Origin: DASQPR01 sp963724705
Lineage (GTDB): Bacteria; Actinomycetota; Actinomycetes; Mycobacteriales; Micromonosporaceae
DNA: 64,000 nucleotides
Assembly: GCA_963724705.1 (NCBI GenBank)
Contig: CAVRVS010000001.1
Span: 744,001-808,000, forward strand
Direction: 5' to 3'
The position numbers were made by a program, and so were the translations under genes. The notes under the pieces were generated by a model, which was not told the origin of the DNA, made no database searches, and saw nothing but the letters and a program-made list of their open reading frames with translations. Below, in pieces: positions 44,007 through 52,782 of the stretch. Position 1 is the first letter of the stretch. Every line of letters begins with the position of its first letter.

Positions 44007-44921
44007 TCAGTGCAGGATATTGACCGCCCGCGCGACGACCAGTGCGACCGTGGCCAAGGACACCGCCGATTGGAACATCATCGTCAGCTTCGCCCACCGC
44101 GTCAGCGGGAGCGTGTCGGTCGGGCTGAACGCGGTCGAGTTCGTGAAGGAAAGGTAGAGGTAGTCGACGAATCGCGGTTCCCAGTCCTTCGCCGCGAATT
44201 CCGGTGCCGTCATCTCGGCGAAGAGGAAGTCGGTGTGCGTCCGATCGCCGCACGCTCGCGCGGCCGGACCGCCACGATCCAGGTCCCAGTACCAGAGCGC
44301 GAAGACGATGACGTTCGTGAGCCAGATGCCGCCGCCGACGCGGAGCAGAGTGCCGGCGTTGTTCAGTGGGCCGTGCGGATTCATGTTGCGGACGAGCTCG
44401 TCGATGAGTTGGACCGCCGACCACGCCGTCGCGAGGCCGGCCGCGACCGCCAGCGACAGGCTGAGCACCCGTAGCGTTGTGGCCTGGCGATCGATCTTGG
44501 TCTGCCGGAACAGGATGATCACCACGAGCAGGAGCAGCTCCACGCCGGGCAGCAACCACCACGGATGGAACGCAAACTGATGCGGCACAAAGCCCTGCAA
44601 CACGATTGCGATGAGAACGGCACACGCGACCGGCAGGCGTGGCTCCTCGGCCGTCCGACGCAGCCACGCGGGCTGATGCAACTGCCCGCTCGCAGCGGCG
44701 AGCCGCTCGACGTGGGCCGCGATGTGCGCGAGACGCTCGTGAATGACGCGCGGATCCATCGCGCCGTCCGCGCCAACGAGGTCGTCGTCGCTGAACATCC
44801 GGGCGCCAGCCCCGTCCGGGCCAGTCGTCGTCGGCGGCGGTGGGTCCGACGGAACGCGGTCGCCCAGATCGGCGGCGGGTAACGGCTGCGTGCCGTCACG
44901 TGGGTGCAGGGGTGAAGTCAC
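44007..44921 (-). CDS. membrane protein with channel-like SFTNSTAFSPTD motif
   Basis: About 304 residues from GTG 44921 (VTSPLHPRDGTQPL); GTG 44927 is equally possible. A cytosolic ~115-residue head is followed by five to six transmembrane helices. The most conserved-looking part is VDYLYLSFTNSTAFSPTD near 245, followed by MPL-like LPLTRWAKL and a last helix ending RAVNIL. The SFTNSTAFSPTD stretch recalls a potassium-channel pore loop and DUF1345 proteins, yet lacks the GYG filter. Function unknown. Confidence 0.6.
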   Translation of the reverse strand: MTSPLHPRDGTQPLPAADLGDRVPSDPPPPTTTGPDGAGARMFSDDDLVGADGAMDPRVIHERLAHIAAHVERLAAASGQLHQPAWLRRTAEEPRLPVACAVLIAIVLQGFVPHQFAFHPWWLLPGVELLLLVVIILFRQTKIDRQATTLRVLSLSLAVAAGLATAWSAVQLIDELVRNMNPHGPLNNAGTLLRVGGGIWLTNVIVFALWYWDLDRGGPAARACGDRTHTDFLFAEMTAPEFAAKDWEPRFVDYLYLSFTNSTAFSPTDTLPLTRWAKLTMMFQSAVSLATVALVVARAVNILH

Positions 44922-45042
44922 GCCCACATTCTCGGCATGATTTCTGTGAATTCCAGTCCCCGGCCGAGCCGACGAACGGGCAGTCGTACGTTTTCTGGGA
45001 CTGTCCCGGCGTGCGCACAGTGCAACCGGATACGGTACGCCG

Positions 45043-46125
45043 GTGGAGATCAACGCCCTGCCGGCCGGGCCGGCCGATGCCGGCGCCGCGTTACGCGACG
45101 CCGAGGGTGTGGCTCCACGCAACGAGGACGAACCGCCGGCGGCAACAGCGGCGACCGAGTCGCGACTGAGGCGCGGATGGCGCATCGGCACCGGCGTTCT
45201 CTGCTGGGCTCTGGCCGTCGCGTTCGCGGCCTTTGCGATCATGCGTTTGTTCGGGCTTGAACGCACGTGGTATCTGGACACGCTCATCGCGTTCACGCCG
45301 TACGTTGGGCTGCTCTCGCTCCTCTTGATCCCGGCCACGATTCTCGCCCGCCGATGGTGGACGACCGGCATCGCCGTAGCGACCGCGATCGCGTTGCTCA
45401 CCGTGCTCGTACCGCGGACGATCGGCGGTCCGGATCCGGGGCCAGGGCCGCGACTGCATGTGCTCAGCTCGAACATGAAGCTCGGCGCGGCCGACCCGGC
45501 CACCATCGTGGCGCTCGCCCGGCTCCACCGGACCGACGTGCTGACGCTCGACGAGTACACGCCACAGGCTCAGCGGGGCCTCGCCGCGGCCGGCATCGAC
45601 TCGCTGTTCGCGTATAGCGCCCAGACGCCCGTACCGGGTGCCACTGGGTCCGCGATCTTCTCGCGCTATCCACTGCGGGACGCGGGATACCGCCCGCTCG
45701 CCGGCGGGTTCGGCCAGGAGTACGCGACCGTGACCGTGCCCGGTGCGCTGCCGCTCATCGTCGAAGCCGTACACCCCGAGGCGCCGGCGGTGCCATCCGC
45801 GAACGCAAACTGGGCCGCCGGACTCGCGGCACAGCCGGCGGACACCCCGAACGGGCCGGTCCGCCTCCTGATCGGCGACTTCAACGCGACGCTCGATCAC
45901 CAGCGGCTCCGGACGCTGATCGGCACCGGCTACCGGGACATCGCCACGCAGATGGGCGACGGGCTCGACACCACGTGGCCGTACGACGGCCGACCGGAGC
46001 CGCCGGTCATGCTCGACCATGTGTTGGCCGACAAGCGGATCGGCGCCATCAGGTTCGGCACCGCGTTCATGCCCGGCTCCGACCACAAGGCGATCTACGC
46101 GACGCTCACGCTGCCGGCCGGCTGA
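45043..46125 (+). CDS. membrane-anchored endonuclease/exonuclease/phosphatase protein
   Basis: 360 residues starting at GTG 45043. Three transmembrane helices lie within residues 45-130, then a C-terminal endonuclease/exonuclease/phosphatase domain. VLSSNMKLGAAD (metal Asn), DVLTLDEYTPQAQ (catalytic Glu, here LDE), GDFNATLDH near 285 (Asp/Asn) and the final GSDHKAI (Asp-His) complete the active site. The catalytic domain faces outside, as in actinobacterial relatives of unknown substrate. Its 3' end overlaps the convergent cimA by 31 bases. Confidence 0.85.
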   Translation: MEINALPAGPADAGAALRDAEGVAPRNEDEPPAATAATESRLRRGWRIGTGVLCWALAVAFAAFAIMRLFGLERTWYLDTLIAFTPYVGLLSLLLIPATILARRWWTTGIAVATAIALLTVLVPRTIGGPDPGPGPRLHVLSSNMKLGAADPATIVALARLHRTDVLTLDEYTPQAQRGLAAAGIDSLFAYSAQTPVPGATGSAIFSRYPLRDAGYRPLAGGFGQEYATVTVPGALPLIVEAVHPEAPAVPSANANWAAGLAAQPADTPNGPVRLLIGDFNATLDHQRLRTLIGTGYRDIATQMGDGLDTTWPYDGRPEPPVMLDHVLADKRIGAIRFGTAFMPGSDHKAIYATLTLPAG

Positions 46126-47729
46126 GCACCGGCGCCCTGCGCCAGCAGGCCGTACGTCAGCGCATCGACCAGCGCGTGCCAGCTCGCCTCGACGACGTTC
46201 TCGTGCACGCCGACCGTCGTCCAGTCGCGTCCGTTTGTCGCCCCATCCGTGGCAATGGTGTCGACGAGCACGCGCGTGATCGCTCCCGTGCCGTGGGAAC
46301 CGGCGAGGATACGCACTTTGTAGTCGGCCAACTCGAACGTGTCGACATCCGGGTAGCCGGCGCGCAGGCCCGATCGCAGCGCATTGTCGAGGGCGTTGAC
46401 CGGTCCATTGCCTTCCGCCGTCGAGATCACGCGTTCACCCCGTACCCGCAATTTGACCGTGGCCTCGCTGACCACCTCGTCGTCGGCGCGGTGTTCGACG
46501 ATCACGCGGTAGGACTCGAGATGGAACGGCGCGACGACGCCGCCCGGCAGGGCCGAGCGCACCAGCAACTCGAATGACGCGTCGGCCGCCTCGAACGACC
46601 ACCCGGCGGCCTCCAGGTCCTTGACCGAATTCGTGACGCTGGACAGCGCGTCCGGCTGGTCCGACAGGTCGAGACCGAGCTCTCGCGACTTGAGCTCGAT
46701 GCTCGCCCGGCCGGCCATCTCCGTGACCAGGATCTTCATGTCGTTGCCGACGACCGCGGGCTCGATGTGGTTGTAGAGCAGCGGGTCGACCTTGATCGCG
46801 CTCGCGTGCAGCCCGGCCTTGTGGGCGAAGGCGGCGGCCCCGACGTAGGCCTGGTGGGTGTCGGGGGCGAGGTTCGCGATCTCGGCGATCGCGTGGGAGA
46901 CGCGTACGGCCTGGGGTAGGCAGCCGTCCGGCAACACACGCATGCCGAGCTTCAATTCGAGATTCGCGACGACGGCGAACAGATCGGCGTTGCCGGGCCG
47001 CTCGCCATAGCCGTTGGCGGTGCACTGCACCTGGGACACACCGGCCTCGACCGCGGCGATCGTGTTGGCGACCGCGCACGACGTGTCGTTCTGGCAGTGG
47101 ATGCCGAGGTCGACCGCGCCGGCGACGTCGGCCGGCAGCCGATCGCGAAGCGCGCCGATGGTGGCGCCGATCCACGACGGCACCATGCCGCCGTTGGTAT
47201 CGCACAGCACGACGACCTCGGCGCCGGCGCGCGCTGCCGTGGCGACCACCCGAGCGCCGTAGTCCGGGTCGAACCGGAACCCGTCGAAGAAGTGCTCGCA
47301 GTCGACCATGACGCGCCGGCCCTCGGATCGCAGATACGTGACCGTGTCGTGGATCATCGCGAGGTTCTCGTCGGCCGAGGTGCGCAGCGCGCGCTCGACG
47401 TGGCGGATGTCGGACTTGGCTACGAGGCACACCACCGGCGTCTCGGCCGCGAGCAACGCCCGGACCTGACCGTCGGTACGGACGTCGACGCCGGCCTTTC
47501 GGGTGGACCCGAAGGCGACAAGATCGGCGTGGGTGAGGTTCAACTCCTTACGGGCGCGGGCGAAAAACTCCGTGTCCTTGGGCATCGCGCCCGGCCAACC
47601 GCCTTCGATGAATGCGACGCCGAATTCGTCGAGCAGGCGCGCGATCGCAAGCTTGTCCGCGACCGAATACGTGAGTCCTTCGCGCTGCGCCCCGTCGCGG
47701 AGCGTGGTATCAAACACCTTGACCGTCAT
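46095..47729 (-). CDS. cimA: citramalate synthase
   Basis: CimA condenses pyruvate and acetyl-CoA to citramalate, giving 2-oxobutyrate for isoleucine without threonine. 544 residues: VFDTTLRDGAQREGLTYS at the start (metal Asp, catalytic Arg), TIM barrel with HCQNDTSCAVANTIAAVEAG, and the metal His pair in AFAHKAGLHASAIKVDP near 295. A C-terminal regulatory LeuA-dimer domain binds the feedback effector. The CimA type is told from LeuA by the short N-terminus and the GGWPGAMPKD block. A leader peptide and terminator lie upstream, so transcription attenuation is expected. Confidence 0.93.
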   Translation of the reverse strand: MTVKVFDTTLRDGAQREGLTYSVADKLAIARLLDEFGVAFIEGGWPGAMPKDTEFFARARKELNLTHADLVAFGSTRKAGVDVRTDGQVRALLAAETPVVCLVAKSDIRHVERALRTSADENLAMIHDTVTYLRSEGRRVMVDCEHFFDGFRFDPDYGARVVATAARAGAEVVVLCDTNGGMVPSWIGATIGALRDRLPADVAGAVDLGIHCQNDTSCAVANTIAAVEAGVSQVQCTANGYGERPGNADLFAVVANLELKLGMRVLPDGCLPQAVRVSHAIAEIANLAPDTHQAYVGAAAFAHKAGLHASAIKVDPLLYNHIEPAVVGNDMKILVTEMAGRASIELKSRELGLDLSDQPDALSSVTNSVKDLEAAGWSFEAADASFELLVRSALPGGVVAPFHLESYRVIVEHRADDEVVSEATVKLRVRGERVISTAEGNGPVNALDNALRSGLRAGYPDVDTFELADYKVRILAGSHGTGAITRVLVDTIATDGATNGRDWTTVGVHENVVEASWHALVDALTYGLLAQGAGAQPAGSVSVA

Positions 47730-47806
47730 CGGGTGTTTCCCTTCGCCAGTGTCTTGGTCCCCGCCTGACCTCGCCGCGCCCGGCCCCGCCCAACCGGCGC
47801 GGCCGC

Positions 47807-47869
47807 AAACAAAAAGACCCCCCGCGGATGCGGGAGGTCTGCGCGCGCAGGTCGTTCAGCTGCGCGCGC
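47807..47869 (-). terminator. cimA transcription attenuator
   Basis: Two adjacent hairpins in the cimA leader, minus strand. The first (47841-47869) is a perfect ten-bp GCGCGCGCAG/CTGCGCGCGC stem starting at the leader-peptide stop codon. The second (47815-47840) is AGACCTCCCGC/GCGGGGGGTCT, 11 bp with one G-U, followed by TTTTTGTTT: a classic intrinsic terminator, rare in this GC-rich setting. Placement 78 bases before the cimA ATG indicates attenuation. Confidence 0.88.
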
Positions 47870-47907
47870 TAGTCGATAATCGCGAGTACGGCGAGGACCG
47901 ATGTCAC
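47869..47907 (-). CDS. cimA leader peptide (MTSVLAVLAIID)
   Basis: A 12-codon frame, GTG to TAG, encoding MTSVLAVLAIID: two Val, two Leu and two Ile, half the peptide being branched-chain residues. It uses GTA and ATT, rare codons for such a GC-rich genome. It ends exactly at the base of the pause hairpin. AGGG lies close upstream but tightly spaced; an in-frame GTG at 47928 would lengthen the peptide to 19. Starvation for charged Val/Leu/Ile tRNA would stall the ribosome here and permit read-through into cimA. Confidence 0.8.
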   Translation of the reverse strand: MTSVLAVLAIID

Positions 47908-48034
47908 GCCCTGTAGTCTGGCACACACGTCCGTTGTCTGGAAGCGACCGTCCACATACTGGACCGAGGCATCCGGACACGCGCCGTACCTCGGGCGTTC
48001 ATCGCGTCCTACCCGCCCTGGGTAGAGTGGCGAC

Positions 48035-48775
48035 GTGCCCCGGGACCCGAACGACGGCGCCGCATGGCAGCGCTCCGCAGCGACGACATTTGCCTCCCTC
48101 GACAACTTCCGTGACGTCGGCGGCGCCGCGACCGCCGACGGCCGACGCGTACGGTCCGGACGGCTCTTCCGATCGGACACGCTGACGAAACTCAGCGCTA
48201 GCGACGCGGACGCGTTCGGGCGGCTGGGCATCCGTACGGTGATTGATCTGCGCCGCCCGACCGAGGTCGAGGAGTTCGGCCGGATCGCCGACGCGGTCGA
48301 TCGCCGATACATCAACATCTCCCCGCAGCACCGGCTGTGGGACGGCACGCCGTACGACGAAATTGCCGGCCCGTCCCGGTTCCTGGCCGATCGCTATCAC
48401 GAACTGACCCGCGAGGGTGCCACCGACATCGGCGAGGTGATCGCCACACTCGCCGAGGCGACGACCGAGCCGACCGTCGTGCATTGCTTCGCCGGCAAGG
48501 ACCGCACCGGCGTGGTCATCGCGCTCACCCTGGCGATCGTGGGCGTCGGAGTCGACGCGATCGCCGACGACTATGCGTTGTCCAACGACTGGGCGCAGCG
48601 GTTCGTCGACACGAACGGCAATCTCGCTCGACACTGGATCTTCGCGCCGCGTGAGGCGATGACCGCGTTCCTGGCCGAACTCGTCGACGCGTACGGCTCG
48701 GTCGAGGGTTACCTCGCCACTGCCGGTGTCGGCCCGAAGGAGTTCGACGCACTGCGCGACAACCTGCTCATTTAG
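48035..48775 (+). CDS. tyrosine/serine protein phosphatase (PtpB-like)
   Basis: 246 residues from GTG 48035. The catalytic P-loop is VVHCFAGKDRTG near 150 (Cys nucleophile; HC-x5-R with Lys and Asp as in mycobacterial PtpB and lipid phosphatases). The N-terminus has FRDVGGAATADGRRVRSGRLFRSD, the family's substrate-binding block. Members dephosphorylate phosphotyrosine, phosphoserine or phosphoinositides. There is no signal peptide. Divergent from cimA and convergent with ilvE across a terminator. Confidence 0.88.
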   Translation: MPRDPNDGAAWQRSAATTFASLDNFRDVGGAATADGRRVRSGRLFRSDTLTKLSASDADAFGRLGIRTVIDLRRPTEVEEFGRIADAVDRRYINISPQHRLWDGTPYDEIAGPSRFLADRYHELTREGATDIGEVIATLAEATTEPTVVHCFAGKDRTGVVIALTLAIVGVGVDAIADDYALSNDWAQRFVDTNGNLARHWIFAPREAMTAFLAELVDAYGSVEGYLATAGVGPKEFDALRDNLLI

Positions 48776-48805
48776 CGCGCGCATCGCACCGTACCGGTGA
48801 ATGCA

Positions 48806-48838
48806 CCGCGGCGCCGGCCGATCTGGCCGACGCCGCGG
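48806..48838. terminator. bidirectional terminator between phosphatase and ilvE
   Basis: CCGCGGCG (48806-48813) pairs with CGCCGCGG (48831-48838), with an inner GGCC/GGCC stem. The hairpin lies between two convergent stop codons and has no U run. Confidence 0.75.
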
Positions 48839-48853
48839 ATGTGACAACGGAGC

Positions 48854-49942
48854 CTAGGCGATCTTGTGCATCCAGCCGTACTTGTCGGCACGCTTGCCAC
48901 GCTGGATGTCGAGCAGTTCGTCGCGCAGACTCTGGCCGAAACCCCCGTCCCGCACCGCGAACTCGCCCTCCCGACCACGAACGATGCCGACCGGCGTGAT
49001 GACCGCCGCCGTCCCGCATGCGAACGCCTCGGTGAGCCGCCCGGTCGCGGCGTCGGCGCGCCACTCGTCCATGGAGTACGGCCGCTCGTCGGTCGTGATG
49101 CCTCGCTCGGCCGCGAGCGTGATGATCGAGTCGCGCGTGATGCCGGGCAGGATGGTTCCGGTCAGCGGCGGCGTCACCATCGTGTTGTCATCCATGACGA
49201 AGAACAGGTTCATGCCGCCGAGTTCGTCGACGTAACGCCGCTCGACGGTGTCGAGGTAGACCACCTGGTCGCAGCCGTGCCGGATCGCCTCGGCCTGCGC
49301 CGAGAGCCCGGCCGCGTAATTCCCGCCGCACTTGGCCGCGCCCGTGCCGCCGGGCGCCGCGCGCGTGAACTCTTCGGAGACCCAGATCGTGATCGGCTTG
49401 ACGCCACCCTTGAAGTACGCGCCGGCGGGCGACGCGATGACCATGTACGTGTATTCGGCCGACGGTTTGACGCCGAGGAACACCTCCGAGGCGAACATGA
49501 ACGGTCGCAGGTAGAGGCTCGCGTCCTCGCCTGGCGGGATCCACTCGCGATCGATCGTGACCAGCTCGGTCAGCGAGTCGATGAACAGCTGTTCGGGCAG
49601 TTCGGCCATCGCCATGCGCTCGGCCGATTGCTGGAAGCGCCGCGCGTTGGCCGCCGGCCGGAACATCGCGATCCCGCCGTCGACCTGGTTATAGGCCTTC
49701 AGCCCTTCGAAAATCTCTTGCGCGTAGTGCAGAACCGCGGTGGCCGGATCGATCGTGATCGGACCGCGCGGCTCGACGTGTGCGTCGTACCAGCCCTTCG
49801 ACTCCGCATAGCGGATGGTGACCATATGGTCGGTGAAGACGCGACCAAAGCCCGGGTTGACCAGCATGCCGGCGCGTTCAGTGGCGGATACGGGCGCCGG
49901 GTTCGGACGAATCTCGAAATCGAGGGTGTCACCGCCACTCAT
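48854..49942 (-). CDS. ilvE: branched-chain amino acid aminotransferase
   Basis: IlvE transfers the amino group from glutamate to the 2-oxo acids of Leu, Ile and Val, the last step. 362 residues, fold-type IV PLP enzyme: WYDAHVEPRGPITIDPA, LEGLKAYNQVDG-like FEGLKAYNQVDGGIAMFRP, the Schiff-base Lys in GGTGAAKCGGNYAAGL, and MNLFFVMDD with VTPPLTGTILPGITRDS. ATG 49942 has GGAGGT about seven bases upstream. It lies 114 bases downstream of leuB on the same strand. Confidence 0.96.
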   Translation of the reverse strand: MSGGDTLDFEIRPNPAPVSATERAGMLVNPGFGRVFTDHMVTIRYAESKGWYDAHVEPRGPITIDPATAVLHYAQEIFEGLKAYNQVDGGIAMFRPAANARRFQQSAERMAMAELPEQLFIDSLTELVTIDREWIPPGEDASLYLRPFMFASEVFLGVKPSAEYTYMVIASPAGAYFKGGVKPITIWVSEEFTRAAPGGTGAAKCGGNYAAGLSAQAEAIRHGCDQVVYLDTVERRYVDELGGMNLFFVMDDNTMVTPPLTGTILPGITRDSIITLAAERGITTDERPYSMDEWRADAATGRLTEAFACGTAAVITPVGIVRGREGEFAVRDGGFGQSLRDELLDIQRGKRADKYGWMHKIA

Positions 49943-50056
49943 CGCTTTGACCTCCGTGTCACATCGTGGGAACCCTGGTGGAAGAAACTTACCCCGTCCA
50001 CATCGCGTTACGCGATGCGAGCACGCTCGGCCAGGCGGCACTCACGATGCGCAAGA

Positions 50057-51085
50057 TCAGCTCGCGGCGGCGGCCAAGCGGTCTCCGACCTCGGCGGTGC
50101 GCAGCGGCGTGCCCGGCGTGCGGGCGGCAAGATCCGCGGCGACCGCCCCGGTTACTCGATCGGCCGCGGCGGGATGTCCGAGGTGTTCGAGCAGCAGAGC
50201 GACCGAGAGTACGGCCGCGGTCGGGTCGGCGACGCCCCGGCCGGCGATGTCCGGTGCGGAGCCGTGGACCGGCTCGAACATCGACGGGAACGTACGGTCG
50301 GGGTTGATGTTGCCGCTGGCGGCGAGCCCTATACCCCCGGTGACGGCGGCGGCGACGTCGGTGAGGATGTCGCCGAACAGGTTGTCGGTGACCACCACGT
50401 CGAACCGTTGCGGATCGGACACAAGGAACATCGCGGCCGCGTCGACGTGCTGATACTCGGTCTTCACGTCCGGGAACTCGGCGGCGACCTGGGCAAACGT
50501 ACGGGTCCAGAGGTTGCCCGCGTGCGTGAGCACGTTCGACTTGTGGACCATGGTCACCTTGCGCCGTTCCCGCGTCGTCGCCCGACGGAACGCGTCGCGG
50601 ATAACGCGCTCGACTCCGTACCGCGTATTGAGGCTCTCCTCGGTCGCGATCTCGGCCGCCGTGTCCTTGTGCAGGACCCCGCCGGCGCCGGCATAGAGGC
50701 CCTCGGTGCCTTCCCGGACGACGATCATGTCGATCTCACCCGGCTTGACGTTCGCGAGCGGGCTGGCCGTGCCGGGCCACAAGCGGGACGGCCGCAGGTT
50801 GACGTAGTGGTCGAAGGCGAATCGTAGTTTGAGCAACAGGCCGCGCTCGAGCACGCCCGGCGGGACGGCCGGGTCACCGACGGCGCCCAGCAGGATCGCG
50901 TCGTGGCCGGCCAGCTCAGCCTCGACCGAGGCGGGCAACACCTCGCCGGTGCGGTGGTAGCGCGCCGCACCCAGGTCGTAGTCGGTGAGTTCGACCCCGG
51001 GGAGCACGGTGCTCAACACCTTCGTCGCCTCGGCCGTCACCTCGGGTCCGATGCCATCGCCACCGATCACCGCGATGTGTGCCAC
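50057..51085 (-). CDS. leuB: 3-isopropylmalate dehydrogenase
   Basis: LeuB oxidises and decarboxylates 3-isopropylmalate (and beta-methylmalate of the citramalate route). 342 residues of the actinobacterial short type: IAVIGGDGIGPEV near 5, VREGTEGLYAGAGG near 140, HKSNVL near 185, and the metal Asp cluster in FDVVVTDNLFGDILTDVAAAV. NAD is bound by FEPVHGSAPDIAGRGVADP near 275. GTG 51085 is chosen because AGGAG lies seven bases upstream; the in-frame GTG two codons earlier is too close. Confidence 0.96.
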   Translation of the reverse strand: MAHIAVIGGDGIGPEVTAEATKVLSTVLPGVELTDYDLGAARYHRTGEVLPASVEAELAGHDAILLGAVGDPAVPPGVLERGLLLKLRFAFDHYVNLRPSRLWPGTASPLANVKPGEIDMIVVREGTEGLYAGAGGVLHKDTAAEIATEESLNTRYGVERVIRDAFRRATTRERRKVTMVHKSNVLTHAGNLWTRTFAQVAAEFPDVKTEYQHVDAAAMFLVSDPQRFDVVVTDNLFGDILTDVAAAVTGGIGLAASGNINPDRTFPSMFEPVHGSAPDIAGRGVADPTAAVLSVALLLEHLGHPAAADRVTGAVAADLAARTPGTPLRTAEVGDRLAAAAS

Positions 51086-51204
51086 GATCACGCTCCTCGT
51101 CGTTGTCGACCTGCCCGCCTCATTGTCACCCCGGCGGAGGTCACTATTGTCGCCCCCGGCAACGGCCACCCAACGAACGTTAAGGCACCGTCTTATCTGA
51201 CGGA

Positions 51205-51266
51205 ACTCGCGTCTCAGATCGTGGTCAGTTTCCTCAGATAGTCAATGTCCCAGATGGTCAGTTTCC
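51205..51266. repeat. three degenerate CAGAT-GTCAGTTTCC repeats upstream of leuB
   Basis: TGGTCAGTTTCC occurs at 51222-51233 and 51255-51266, with a diverged copy (CAGATAGTCAATGTCC) between, giving roughly 17-base spacing. The track is notably AT-richer than its surroundings. It could be regulator half-sites for leuB or a relic of an insertion-sequence end. Confidence 0.5.
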
Positions 51267-51294
51267 CCGATTGCCGATGACCGCCCGGACACGA

Positions 51295-51327
51295 CTGCGC
51301 CCCGCCCGGGGGCTGGGCGGGGCGCAG
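51295..51327. terminator. 13-bp perfect hairpin
   Basis: CTGCGCCCCGCCC pairs perfectly with GGGCGGGGCGCAG around a seven-base loop. It lies 56 bases beyond the stop of the minus-strand secreted-protein gene and before leuB, where it would block read-through. No U run. Confidence 0.8.
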
Positions 51328-51383
51328 GGTCTCCGTGAGTTGCGGTTAGTGGAATCTGTCGAATTCGTTGGAACGGCGCTCGA

Positions 51384-51968
51384 TCAGTGGTGGTTCAGCC
51401 CGTCGTCGCCGCCGCCGTGGTCGTCACCGGGCGGGTCGTCGTGCCCGCCCCGGCCGTCACCATGGTCGTCGGTCGCCGTCGGTGAGGGTGTCGCGGTCGG
51501 CGAGCCCGGGCCGCCGCCCCGACCGTGGTTGTCGGCGTCAGGTGCGGTCGTGGCGGTGGCGACGCCATCCGCGCACTGCACCGATACCTTCAGGTCTTCG
51601 GCCACGTCGCTCTCGAACCGGACGCTGACCACCGATGCCGGCCCGAAGACCGGATCGTCGGCGCGGAACCCCGTGTTCGGGCTCCATCGCAACAGGGTTG
51701 TGACGTTCCCGCTGCACCGGACGACGACCGTTCCGGCGGCTGTGCTCAAGGCTTGCGAGCCGTCAGCCGCTTGGGCGGCGTCCGACAGCGTCGTGTTCGC
51801 CGTCGCTACGGGCGCCGGCAGAGCCGCCAGATGCCGCGCCACGTCCTGTTGACTCAATACGTCGTGACCGTTCCCGGTCGACGCGGCCGCCACGGCCGCC
51901 GTCCCTGCGCCAACGGCGACAACCGCCGCGACGCCTCCCAGCGTCAAGCTGATCCATCGGTTTCTCAT
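51384..51968 (-). CDS. secreted protein with His/Asp/Gly-rich tail
   Basis: 194 residues from ATG 51968 (MRNRWISLTLGGVAAVVAVG), with a signal peptide or anchor to ~residue 30. The middle has two cysteines (VVRCSGN, SVQCADG) likely forming a disulphide in a small beta domain (TLLRWSPNTGF, VSVRFESD). The C-terminal ~45 residues are a low-complexity linker, then DDHGDGRGGHDDPPGDDHGG with a terminal HH, a composition typical of Zn/Ni/Cu or Ca chelation. It is divergent from a two-component system 100 bases away and may be its target or sensor accessory. No family recognised. Confidence 0.7.
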   Translation of the reverse strand: MRNRWISLTLGGVAAVVAVGAGTAAVAAASTGNGHDVLSQQDVARHLAALPAPVATANTTLSDAAQAADGSQALSTAAGTVVVRCSGNVTTLLRWSPNTGFRADDPVFGPASVVSVRFESDVAEDLKVSVQCADGVATATTAPDADNHGRGGGPGSPTATPSPTATDDHGDGRGGHDDPPGDDHGGGDDGLNHH

Positions 51969-52071
51969 GTCCACCACCGTGCCGCGCGCCGTGCTAAGAG
52001 CAGGCTAAGCGGATGTCAAGCATTGCCTCTAGATCTGTGGTACGGCCTCGCGCGCGGGTAGGTTCGCCGAC

Positions 52072-52782
52072 ATGCCGCATATTTTGGTGGTCGAGGACGA
52101 CGCCGCCGTGCGTTCCGCGCTGCTCCGTGCGCTCGGCGACCGTGGGTACGCGACGAGTTCGGCCGCGACCGGCATGGCCGGGCTCGCGGCGGCCGTGGAT
52201 GGCCAGCCCGACCTCGTCGTCCTCGATCTCGGCCTGCCCGACATCGATGGTCGGGAGCTGTTGCGGATGCTGCGAGCGGTCAGCTCCGTCCCGGTGATCG
52301 TGGCGACCGCCCGCGACGACGAGCAGCAGATCGTGCGCGCGCTCGACGCCGGCGCCGACGACTACCTCATCAAGCCGTTCGGTGCGGCTCAGCTGGACGC
52401 ACGGATCCGGGCCGTGCTGCGGCGCGCGATCTCGCCGGACGACGGTCGACCGGCTCCGATCGAGGTTGGCGGCCTGGTGATCGAACCGAACGCGCGGACG
52501 GTCACGCTCGACGGCATCCGGCTCGATCTCAGCGCACGCGAGTTCGACCTGCTGCGCTATCTCGCCGAGCGTGCCGATCAGGTGGTGAGCAAGCGCGAGC
52601 TGTTGACCGAGGTGTGGCGGCTGCCGTACGGAGGCGCTGACAAAACGGTCGACGTGCACCTGTCGTGGCTGCGACGCAAGCTCGGCGAGACCGCGCAATC
52701 GCCTCGCTACCTGCACACCGTACGGTCCGTGGGCGTACGCCTGACCGCGCCCGGCGTGCCCGCACCCGTGGACCGGCCGTGA
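52072..52782 (+). CDS. OmpR-family response regulator
   Basis: 236 residues. The receiver domain has the acidic pair EDD near 8, phospho-acceptor Asp in VVLDLGLPDIDG near 51, Thr in VIVATARD and Lys in LIKPFGAAQL near 102. The C-terminal winged helix runs from ~140, with LSAREFDLLRYLAERADQVV and the recognition helix DKTVDVHLSWLRRKLGE. It is translationally coupled to the kinase gene by a GTGA overlap and divergent from the His-rich secreted protein, which is its most obvious candidate target. Confidence 0.93.
   Translation: MPHILVVEDDAAVRSALLRALGDRGYATSSAATGMAGLAAAVDGQPDLVVLDLGLPDIDGRELLRMLRAVSSVPVIVATARDDEQQIVRALDAGADDYLIKPFGAAQLDARIRAVLRRAISPDDGRPAPIEVGGLVIEPNARTVTLDGIRLDLSAREFDLLRYLAERADQVVSKRELLTEVWRLPYGGADKTVDVHLSWLRRKLGETAQSPRYLHTVRSVGVRLTAPGVPAPVDRP

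Noticed and set aside
44007..44921. Potassium channel
   Set aside because: The SFTNSTAFSPTD segment recalls a pore loop, but there is no TVGYG-type filter.
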